A stretch of DNA of 64,000 bases from Rhizobium sp. R711 (GTDB taxonomy: Bacteria; Pseudomonadota; Alphaproteobacteria; Rhizobiales; Rhizobiaceae), in contig NZ_LOKZ01000012.1 in assembly GCF_002211365.1 (NCBI RefSeq), positions 248,001 to 312,000 on the forward strand, given 5' to 3'. Shown here piece after piece: positions 19,254-26,461 of this stretch (position 1 is its first letter; the number at the start of each line of letters is the position of its first letter). The notes under the pieces are model-generated. The model worked only from the letters and a program-made list of their open reading frames with translations. It was not told the origin of the DNA and searched no databases. Both the position numbers and the translations under genes were made by a program.

Positions 19254-20126
19254 ATGGCGGACCAAAAGGACAGTATTGGTTCCAAAAGCCGAACAAGTGT
19301 ATTGAAATATCTTCGGGACATCGGGGATGACCAAGCCGTTGAAGAGCTGCAATCAACCGGCGGTTCTGGTCAAGGTATCACTGCCTTGTGGGGGAGTCAG
19401 GTTTGGGGATACACCGGGATGCTTTGTGGCTTCCTTCCTCCTGAGCCGGGCAGCAAGATTTCTACGATCGAAAGCGCAATGACGCTTGCACCAGATGAAT
19501 CCTTAAAGAACTCAAGGGTCAAGGTCACGTTGGAAAAGTTCTGGGTGCATCGGTACCCAGGATTTGGCACGCACAAAATTCTTTGCGAATTCACTGGAAA
19601 GAACCAGCTGCAAGGCGAGCCAGAGGAATTGCGTTTTGCTCTGACCACCGAAGCAAAGGACGTAGCAAGCGCAGCGATCAGCGGCTCTCCGATCTTCCTT
19701 GGGGTGTCCGTCGGGGAAAACGGAATCGCATTCGAGGGGAAGACGATCAACATTTCGAGCGACGTAGACGACACCATTCTGGATGCGATTGGTAGCGGGC
19801 CGTTTAAGGAAGGCCTGGGACTACTGACCAAGGCTCAACCCGCACTCAAACCTTTCGTAAGTCTGACATCAAGCGTCGTACAATCCGTTCTGCGGCGCAG
19901 TAAAAACAAGCAGGTCTTCAATTTCAAACTCGGGCTTGATTTTGCAGTTAGTCAGACCTCCGTGCCGCTGAGGATCGGTTCGTTCGTAGTGGTGCAAGGA
20001 GACGCTTCTCAGTGGAATTGGGAAACGGTGGTATGGAATCCAAGCTCTGCGCAGGTGGTCGATAAATCTACAAAAGAACCAATTCCTTTTAACTACATTG
20101 TATTCAGAGTATCTGAGTACACCTGA
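19254..20126 (+). CDS. Uncharacterised protein, third gene of the iet operon
   Basis: I do not recognise this 290-residue protein. Its ATG follows the subtilase stop by one base (TGAAATG), so it is co-translated with ietAS. It has no signal peptide or membrane span. The N-terminus (SRTSVLKYLRDIGDDQAVEELQSTGG) is helical; the rest looks beta-rich with hydrophobic/charged alternation (SRVKVTLEKFWVHRYPGFGTHKILCEFTGKN, FKLGLDFAVSQ, LRIGSFVVVQGD). An Asp-rich turn, ISSDVDDTI, is near residue 170. The GC content appears lower than that of the two genes ahead. It could be a sensor, a protease substrate or a regulator of the pair; nothing in the sequence decides. Confidence 0.8.
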   Translation: MADQKDSIGSKSRTSVLKYLRDIGDDQAVEELQSTGGSGQGITALWGSQVWGYTGMLCGFLPPEPGSKISTIESAMTLAPDESLKNSRVKVTLEKFWVHRYPGFGTHKILCEFTGKNQLQGEPEELRFALTTEAKDVASAAISGSPIFLGVSVGENGIAFEGKTINISSDVDDTILDAIGSGPFKEGLGLLTKAQPALKPFVSLTSSVVQSVLRRSKNKQVFNFKLGLDFAVSQTSVPLRIGSFVVVQGDASQWNWETVVWNPSSAQVVDKSTKEPIPFNYIVFRVSEYT

Positions 20127-20237
20127 GGCTGGCGCTCGCTGCTCAGTTTCGCTGTCGTCTGCTTCCTCGTTTAATCATGGCTATCGCGACCAGCTAAACG
20201 GTCGGCCTACACGCAAATTGGACCTTCGCTAGTGCAG

Positions 20238-20264
20238 CAGACGCGGAAATGATTTCCGCGTCTG
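20238..20264. terminator. 12-bp perfect hairpin between convergent operons (contains palindrome copy 2)
   Basis: CAGACGCGGAAA (20238-20249) pairs with TTTCCGCGTCTG (20253-20264) around TGA. It sits between the end of the iet operon and the end of mrr, where a bidirectional terminator is expected. It has no T-run on either side, so it is not a classical terminator. Its centre, 20245-20257, is one of four GGAAATNATTTCC sites. Confidence 0.5.
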
Positions 20265-20281
20265 TCCCTCAGGCGGCACCA

Positions 20282-21217
20282 TCACTCCTCGACGAAGAAA
20301 TCCTCGTCGAGCCGTTTCACCGCTACCGTTTGGGCGATTCGCACGCCGACACCATGCTCGATCATCAGGTCGGCTAGCCGGTCGCCGTCGATGAGCACGA
20401 TGCGCTGCGGCAGGTGGCGGACGAAATCGGCGGCTGGGGCGGAGAAGCTGGATGTGGTAACGAAAACACCCTTGGCTGCACCGACGCCGACGAGGCTGCC
20501 GAGAAACCCCTGCACCTCCGGCCGGCCGACGCTGACGTGGTCGGCGTAGCGCTTGGCCTGCACATAGATGCGGTCGAGGCCAAGGCGGTCCTCGTCGATC
20601 ACGCCATCGATGCCGCCGTCGCCGGACTTGCCGAGACGTCGCGCGGCGTTTTCGTGGCTGCCGCCATACCCCATGCCGACCAGCAGATCGACGATGGCGC
20701 GTTCGAAGAAGGCCGGGCTCTGCGCCAGAATGCGTTGCAGCAGGTCAGCCTTCAGCGCCTGATGCAGCACGGCCTGCGCGGCATCGATCTGTTCCTCAGG
20801 CGTCGCAGAGGTGGTTGCATCGATGGATTCACCGGCACCGGCTGAAGCTGCATCCGTTCTCCCAGTGCCCGACGTGCTAGAGGCGTAGAATTCGGCAAAG
20901 GCCGGATAGGTTTTCAGCGTATCAACATTGATGCTGGCGGGATTGGTGGCCAATAGCGCCCTGCCCGCCTGGCTTGCCACGAAGCGGCCGCGCGCCGGGC
21001 TGTCGATCAGGCCGGCCCTGGTCATGTAGAACTTTGCCCAGTGGATGCGATTGTGGAAAATGCGCTGACGGCCGCTCGGCAGCATTTCCTCCCGCTCCGC
21101 GACGGACAGACCAAACTGATCGGCCAGCTTTTCCGCGGCATCCGGCACGCGCGTTTCCCTGTCGGCCGCAAGCCGCAGAACGGGAAGCATCAGGGATTGG
21201 TAATCGGGAATTGTCAT
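20282..21217 (-). CDS. Mrr-type restriction endonuclease
   Basis: The 311-residue product (ATG 21217, MTIPDYQSLMLP) has an Mrr_N winged-helix domain (residues about 5-90: NRIHWAKFYMTRAGLIDSP) and an Mrr_cat PD-(D/E)xK nuclease. The catalytic motif is GKSGDGGIDGVI...RIYVQAKRY, with Asp and Gln-x-Lys present. Mrr enzymes cut methylated DNA of foreign origin. Stop/start overlap TGATG with the PLD-like gene ahead shows coupling. It is the last gene of the hsd operon, which raises the question of how it tolerates HsdM methylation. Confidence 0.9.
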   Translation of the reverse strand: MTIPDYQSLMLPVLRLAADRETRVPDAAEKLADQFGLSVAEREEMLPSGRQRIFHNRIHWAKFYMTRAGLIDSPARGRFVASQAGRALLATNPASINVDTLKTYPAFAEFYASSTSGTGRTDAASAGAGESIDATTSATPEEQIDAAQAVLHQALKADLLQRILAQSPAFFERAIVDLLVGMGYGGSHENAARRLGKSGDGGIDGVIDEDRLGLDRIYVQAKRYADHVSVGRPEVQGFLGSLVGVGAAKGVFVTTSSFSAPAADFVRHLPQRIVLIDGDRLADLMIEHGVGVRIAQTVAVKRLDEDFFVEE

Positions 21218-22395
21218 CAATTGCTGGTCCATTCTGGAGGTAGAGTGGGCCATCCAATCTTGTCCAATTCGTCTTGCGGCAGTCTGCCGTGCCGCTCCAA
21301 GGCAATTTGCAGACGATCGGTCAACCATTCCTGCCCCTTCGAGGATAGCTGCACCGCCGCCAGTTGCCTGTAGGCATTATACGGATCGGTGTTGCCCTGG
21401 CCCAACGCATGATTTCTCTGCGTGGAGATAAACGAGTCATGGCCGAGCGCTTCCATCAAGGCATTCAAGGAAACACCGTTTGCCATGGTGCCTGCAACAA
21501 ACTCTGCATGATGCACCCGGATGTATCGTGGCCACAATCGCTTCCAGTCGCGCGCCTCCGTTTCTGTGGTTGATGCGTCGTCTCGCCCCGGCACGTATTT
21601 CATGCCGATAGCGCGGCCGAATATGATGATGTCCCTCGGGTCGTAGGTGAGACGGCTGATAAACATCAAGGCACCGTCCTTGACGGCGGTCGGTCGCTTG
21701 TTGGCCGGGTACGTCAAAGCCCAGTGGCAGAGAGCGCTCTCCACCTCATCACGCACCGGGAATGACAACGAAACTCGGTTATTGCCTTCACCAAGAAACT
21801 TCACGTAGGCTTGCTCGGCATTGATAACAGCGGAAGGCAGTGGAGAGCTCAACACATCAGCGCTGATTGCGCCGAAGTCCCCCAGGCTCTCGATCATGTG
21901 ATGGGGCGCTCCTCGGGCTAAATGGTTTGCGACTGTCTGCTCCCATTCATCCAGTTGTCGAATGGTCAACTCTATCCCGCTAGCTGCCCAAAGTTTCTCG
22001 AAGTATCCCTTGGATGCGGAAATGATTTCCGGATCATCCGATACAAGCCCGAATTCATGATTTCTAGTCAACGCCGCTTCCGTGAGATTAGCGGAGGTGA
22101 CAATGGCTCGCCGTGCGCCAAAAACGTAGACCTTGGCATGAAGGCTTCTGATCCCGCGAACCTGTGCGCCCGCGGCAAGCAGGCTCCTCAATGCGTCAAT
22201 GTCACTGACGCCATCAGCAAAATCGGCAAGGTTGAAGCGTGTTATGACGCGGACCGGTCGGGGTGCATGCGCAAGAATCCGTTGTACGGCTCGCTTCTTG
22301 AGAAAGGGAGAGACTATGCAAAGGTTTAGATGCTCAACGCGAAGTGCGGCATCAAGCTCCTCTGCCCATCCATGATCGACCAGTCGAGATGTCAT
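21217..22395 (-). CDS. Phospholipase-D-like domain protein in restriction operon
   Basis: The 392-residue product has one HKD-type motif, SLHAKVYVFGARRAIVTSANLTEAAL, at about residues 83-108, after an N-terminal fold (LNLCIVSPFLKKRAVQRIL, VRVITRFNLADF) typical of the PLDc_2 nuclease superfamily. The remainder is unassigned. With a single motif it would act as a dimer, like Nuc or BfiI-type nucleases. It begins 20 bp after hsdS and its stop overlaps the mrr start. An accessory nuclease role in defence is inferred from context only. Confidence 0.8.
   Translation of the reverse strand: MTSRLVDHGWAEELDAALRVEHLNLCIVSPFLKKRAVQRILAHAPRPVRVITRFNLADFADGVSDIDALRSLLAAGAQVRGIRSLHAKVYVFGARRAIVTSANLTEAALTRNHEFGLVSDDPEIISASKGYFEKLWAASGIELTIRQLDEWEQTVANHLARGAPHHMIESLGDFGAISADVLSSPLPSAVINAEQAYVKFLGEGNNRVSLSFPVRDEVESALCHWALTYPANKRPTAVKDGALMFISRLTYDPRDIIIFGRAIGMKYVPGRDDASTTETEARDWKRLWPRYIRVHHAEFVAGTMANGVSLNALMEALGHDSFISTQRNHALGQGNTDPYNAYRQLAAVQLSSKGQEWLTDRLQIALERHGRLPQDELDKIGWPTLPPEWTSN
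22018..22030. repeat. Palindrome GGAAATNATTTCC, copy 3
   Basis: GGAAATGATTTCC inside the PLD-like gene, preceded by TGC instead of CGC. Confidence 0.6.
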
Positions 22396-22414
22396 GTGCC
22401 GTGCTTACTCAACG

Positions 22415-24145
22415 TCATTCCGCCGCCTCCTGAAGGGCAACGGCATCCACTGGCGCAAGGGCCTCGGCCAGTAGCGCGTCGAGCAGTTTTTTCCGCGTCT
22501 TGTCGGCGCTCGTCAGGCTTGATTCCAGCTGGTCGCACAGCGCCATGAGTTCATCGACCTTGGCGACGATGCGGTGTTGTTCGGTGAGCGGTGGCAGGGG
22601 GATGGGAAGCGATAGCAGCGTGGTCTGGTTGATCTTCGGCATGGTTGCCTGTGCGCCAGATGCGTTCTCAGTCAAATATCTGCGACCCGAGGGAGATATC
22701 GAAGCAAGATGCACATATGACAGATCAACATCGTCAGATACACGTACTTTGATAATCAAATCAGGAAACAAGTACGTGTGTGGCGGGCCCTCATAGATGG
22801 CAGCCATTCCCACGTATTCTAGGGTGTTCCCGCGCTGGAAAAGAAGATCACCCTCCGACAGCCAGAAATCGGATTCTGGGGGAAATTTTCCTTCTACCCG
22901 CTTGTAGTACGCGGGATTAAATTTACCGCTCGTAGTCGCTGTCAGCGTGATTGCTTTTGGTGCGTCCTCGCGGGTCGTTGGGCGTGGCGAGATACCGTTT
23001 TGCGGCCCGCAAATAACAAGTTGCTCAAGGGATACCCAAATCCAGGTCGTTGGTACGTCGTAAGGCGCGTCACGTGAATCGATCCTGGGAGTTGGCTTCC
23101 GGCCTCTCGGCTTACGCAACTGGACCCGCTTCAACAACTCAACCGCCGGCTCATCCGCCGGGTCCTGCGGCACGAGCTTGCCGCGGACGGCGAGGTTGAG
23201 GATGGTCTGGCGCAGCTGTTTGATCTGGTCTGGCCGAGCGGTGAGTGTCGGCAGGGCATCGAGCGCGAAGCGGGCGTCGTCGCGGAAGGTTTCCGGGTCG
23301 GAGGTGTTGAGGCGGGCAAGGCTTGCCGCCGCCAGCCGGTCCCGCTTCGTCTCCCGCTCCGTTCGCGCCGCTTCCAGCTCGTCGCACAACGCCATCAGTT
23401 CATCGACCTTGGCGACAATGCGGTGTTGTTCGGCAAGCGGCGGGAGAGGGAATGGGATTCCAGCAACAATTTTACCTGAAACCTCCTTGAACGTAGTCCC
23501 AGGGGCTTTAGCATCTATCTGTGGTGCAAATGCCTTCATTGCGGTTGCGATGAAATTCGAACAATCCGCAACATAGGGAACGATCGATTTGAAGCCCTGA
23601 TTAGTTGAGATTGGATTGGCGGCGATCGCAACGTAACCGATTGGTGCGCGGCTCGTGAATAAGATGGTGCCTTTGGGCATGATGGTTGCAGATGATGCTT
23701 TCAAACCTCTTTCGGAAAGGTCGCGGGAACCTCTTGAGATATAGAGGTCGGGATATCCCCCAAGGTCCGCTGGCGTAAGCCACGGCACACCTTCGCCCGG
23801 TGGAGCGAAATTACTCGCATCCGTCGCGGACGGCGTGCCGCCGCCAACGACCGCGCCGACAGCATCAAGCCGCGCCCATTGCCAGTTCGAGGGAATAAGC
23901 CAAGGCTCAACGATTTCGTTTCCATCGCTGATTTCACGGGGCTTACGAAGGTCTCCCGCCTTCACCAGCCGCGCCTTCTCAGCCGCGACCTGCTTCAACA
24001 GTTCCGATGCCGGTTCATCTTTAGAATCTTGCGGTACGAGCTTGCCCCGCACCGCAAGATCGAGGATGAACTGCCGCAACCGGGCAACCACATCCGGGGC
24101 ATCGGCAATCTGTTCGTAATGCTGCAACAGGCGTTCGGCGTTCAT
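22415..24145 (-). CDS. hsdS: Type I restriction-modification specificity subunit HsdS
   Basis: The 576-residue product determines the DNA target of the HsdMS methylase and HsdRMS nuclease. It has two target-recognition domains, each preceded by LAVRGKLVPQD..DEPA.ELLK and followed by PLPPL.EQHRIVAKVDELMALCD.LE, the conserved helical spacers. TRD1 spans roughly residues 70-250 (WLIPSNWQWARLDAVG) and TRD2 about 355-540 (YDVPTTWIWVSLEQL). The DNA repeats under the helical spacers permit domain swapping. Start ATG overlaps the hsdM stop by 4 bp. Two intact TRDs predict a bipartite recognition site. Confidence 0.95.
   Translation of the reverse strand: MNAERLLQHYEQIADAPDVVARLRQFILDLAVRGKLVPQDSKDEPASELLKQVAAEKARLVKAGDLRKPREISDGNEIVEPWLIPSNWQWARLDAVGAVVGGGTPSATDASNFAPPGEGVPWLTPADLGGYPDLYISRGSRDLSERGLKASSATIMPKGTILFTSRAPIGYVAIAANPISTNQGFKSIVPYVADCSNFIATAMKAFAPQIDAKAPGTTFKEVSGKIVAGIPFPLPPLAEQHRIVAKVDELMALCDELEAARTERETKRDRLAAASLARLNTSDPETFRDDARFALDALPTLTARPDQIKQLRQTILNLAVRGKLVPQDPADEPAVELLKRVQLRKPRGRKPTPRIDSRDAPYDVPTTWIWVSLEQLVICGPQNGISPRPTTREDAPKAITLTATTSGKFNPAYYKRVEGKFPPESDFWLSEGDLLFQRGNTLEYVGMAAIYEGPPHTYLFPDLIIKVRVSDDVDLSYVHLASISPSGRRYLTENASGAQATMPKINQTTLLSLPIPLPPLTEQHRIVAKVDELMALCDQLESSLTSADKTRKKLLDALLAEALAPVDAVALQEAAE
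22534..22601. repeat. Intragenic HsdS spacer repeat, copy 1
   Basis: About 68 bases encoding EQHRIVAKVDELMALCD recur at 23383-23450 with few differences, 849 bp apart. Such repeats are known recombination points for exchanging recognition domains. Confidence 0.8.
23383..23450. repeat. Intragenic HsdS spacer repeat, copy 2
   Basis: Partner of 22534-22601. A second repeat pair encodes LAVRGKLVPQD at about 23163-23204 and 24027-24068, so both TRDs are framed by repeats. Confidence 0.8.
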
Positions 24146-25596
24146 CGGGCCAGTGCCTCGGCCAGAATGGATTTCAGCTGGTCGCGCAGGCGGGCCGCGC
24201 TGGTTTCAGCGGCCGTCAGCTCTTCCAGCAGGGTCTCCGGGTCGCCATGGTCATCAGCCACCGTGTGGGGGTTCTTGAAGTCCAGATTGTAGCCGCGCGC
24301 CTTCACTTCTTCCAGGGTCACGCGCCAGGCCTGGGGGCCTTCTTCGCGACCCTTGCGCTCCTTGCCGCCCCACCAGTCGACGCAATCCTGTAGATGCTCC
24401 TGCCGGATGGGCTTGGTCATGGAATAGGCCTTCTGGCCCTCCGGCACCCGGTGTTCCCAGTACCAGATGTCCTTGGTCGGGGTTCCCTTTTCGAAAAACA
24501 GCAGATTGGTGCCGATCGAGGCATAGGGCTTGAAGACGGAATTGGGCAGGCGGACGATAGTGTGGAGATTGCACTCCTCCAGGAGATGCTCCTTCAGCCG
24601 CGTCTTGATGCCCTCGCCAAACAGCGAGCCATCCGGCAGGACGACGGCGGCGCGGCCACCATCCTTCAACAGGCGCACGATCAGCGCCAGAAACAGGTCT
24701 GCGGTTTCCTTGGTGCGGAAAGTCGGAAAGTTGTTCTCGATGCCGTCTTCCTCACGCCCGCCAAAGGGCGGGTTGGTGAGCACGATATCGACGCGCTCAT
24801 CCTTGCCCCAAGATATCAGCGGGCGGGCGAGCGTGTTGTCGTGGCGTACGAAGCTCGGGTCTTCGACGCCGTGCAGCAGCATGTTGGTGACGCAAAGCAT
24901 ATGCGGCAGAGGCTTCTTTTCCACGGCGCGAAAGCCGGCCTGCATCTTCTCGCGCTGATCCGGTGTGCGCACGTGGTGTTTTTCCATGTGGCGGATGGCG
25001 CAGGTCAAGAAACCGCCAGTGCCACATGCGGGATCGAAAAGGGTTTCGCCGGGTTTCGGGTCGATGCGCTCCACCATGAAAGAGGTCAGCGCGCGGGGCG
25101 TATAATATTCACCCGCATTACCGGCCGATTGCAGGTCGTTCAAAATCTGTTCGTAGATTTCGCCAAAATGCTGGCGTTCCGTCAGGCTGTTGAAATCGAC
25201 ATCGCTGATCTTGTTGACCACCTGGCGGATCAGCTGACCGGACTTCATGTAGTTATAGGCATCCTCGAAAAGATCGCGCACCACGCGGCGGCGATCACCC
25301 GGCTGTGCCGAGATCGGCAGGCCCTTCAAAGTCGGGAAAAGCTCATTATTGACGAAGTTCAGAAGCGCCTCACCCGTGATGCCTTCCGGATTGGCTGCCC
25401 AGTTGCGCCACTGGAACTTCTCCGGGATCGGCGAGACGTATTTGTCGTGGGTCAGCTCTAGTTCCTGATCCTGATCGTCCATGATCTTGAGGAAAAACAT
25501 CCAGCAGAGCTGGCTGATGCGCTGGGCATCACCATCGACGCCGGCATCCTGGCGCATGATATCCTGGATGGATTTGACGGTGTTACGGACTGACAT
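24142..25596 (-). CDS. hsdM: Type I restriction-modification methyltransferase HsdM
   Basis: The 484-residue N6-adenine methyltransferase has the N-terminal HsdM_N helical domain (MSVRNTVKSIQDIMRQDAGVDG, CWMFFLKIMDDQD), the AdoMet motif DPACGTGGFLTCA and the catalytic NPPF in DIVLTNPPFGG. It is complete. It lies 18 bp after the FRG-domain gene and overlaps hsdS, with which it forms the M2S methylase. The residue pattern is that of the EcoEI-like (type IB) group. Confidence 0.95.
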   Translation of the reverse strand: MSVRNTVKSIQDIMRQDAGVDGDAQRISQLCWMFFLKIMDDQDQELELTHDKYVSPIPEKFQWRNWAANPEGITGEALLNFVNNELFPTLKGLPISAQPGDRRRVVRDLFEDAYNYMKSGQLIRQVVNKISDVDFNSLTERQHFGEIYEQILNDLQSAGNAGEYYTPRALTSFMVERIDPKPGETLFDPACGTGGFLTCAIRHMEKHHVRTPDQREKMQAGFRAVEKKPLPHMLCVTNMLLHGVEDPSFVRHDNTLARPLISWGKDERVDIVLTNPPFGGREEDGIENNFPTFRTKETADLFLALIVRLLKDGGRAAVVLPDGSLFGEGIKTRLKEHLLEECNLHTIVRLPNSVFKPYASIGTNLLFFEKGTPTKDIWYWEHRVPEGQKAYSMTKPIRQEHLQDCVDWWGGKERKGREEGPQAWRVTLEEVKARGYNLDFKNPHTVADDHGDPETLLEELTAAETSAARLRDQLKSILAEALAR

Positions 25597-25614
25597 TGGA
25601 TTAGCTACTCGTTC

Positions 25615-26460
25615 TTAAAGGTTGTTTTTGATAGTCTGTGCGACGTCATACATTTCGTCGTTCGCATCCGGATACAGTGCACCCCGCCCGACTAGCGGAA
25701 AATCAGAATTCCTCCTGAACTCATCAGGACGAAACCAAAATTTTGCAGCAACCCTTCGCCCAAAATCAATCTCGTAATGGCCGTAGAACTGCTTCTGGTG
25801 ATTGCCTCCCATATCGGGATATTCGCCCAACAGATACCCCTCTTGGATATGTGGGCGAACGGCAGCAGGCGGGCAAACACTTGCTAATCTTATAATTTGA
25901 AGGCCCGCTTCAGCGCTTGCGGTTATCGCTCCGCTGATATTTGGAACACCTAAAACAAAAATATAAGCCTTGGCGTGTGCATTCTGAGAGGCAAACGAGG
26001 CGGCAATCCTGAGCGAATGCGTAACATCCAGAAGGGGGGTGTCGCACACTTCGTAATGTTGCAGGATCGACCACCGAAGAATTCGATGCCGTTGCAACCG
26101 CTCTAAATCAGGGAACCCGGCTCTTTCGAATTCAATCAACAGATTATTCTCTGCGGCTTCAAGTTTTGCGAATCTCTGCTGGAGTGTCGCTTCTGACGGT
26201 GCGGGACTACCGCGAAACAAAGTTGGCTTGAGGGTTGAAAATTCGGAGCCGCTCGTTGTTCGTCGATAGTCGGATTTTTGCCCTCTAAACAGCATTACAT
26301 AGTTCGGATTCTTGTACTGTAGCTTAGCGACCTTCGTGGCGAGATCGAGATAATCACTCACTCTGCAACCATCGCCCTTTCTAATGGAAAGGCACGTGCG
26401 TTTCGCAAGCCGACCCGTGTCGGTGAAGCTGAAAAGTTGCTCCTTTGCAATGGTTTCCAT
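25615..26460 (-). CDS. FRG-domain protein encoded between hsdR and hsdM
   Basis: The 281-residue product (ATG 26460, METIAKEQLFSF) contains the FRG signature YVMLFRGQKSDYRR near residues 53-66, followed by LKPTLFRGS, LIEFERAGFPDLERL, LQHYEVCDTPLLDVTHSL and HAKAYIFVLG, the usual order of this domain. FRG proteins are common in defence islands, but I know no defined biochemical activity. Start is one base after the hsdR stop (TAGCATG), so it is part of the operon. It is visibly more AT-rich than hsdR and hsdM, which suggests separate acquisition. Confidence 0.85.
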   Translation of the reverse strand: METIAKEQLFSFTDTGRLAKRTCLSIRKGDGCRVSDYLDLATKVAKLQYKNPNYVMLFRGQKSDYRRTTSGSEFSTLKPTLFRGSPAPSEATLQQRFAKLEAAENNLLIEFERAGFPDLERLQRHRILRWSILQHYEVCDTPLLDVTHSLRIAASFASQNAHAKAYIFVLGVPNISGAITASAEAGLQIIRLASVCPPAAVRPHIQEGYLLGEYPDMGGNHQKQFYGHYEIDFGRRVAAKFWFRPDEFRRNSDFPLVGRGALYPDANDEMYDVAQTIKNNL

Positions 26461-26461
26461 G

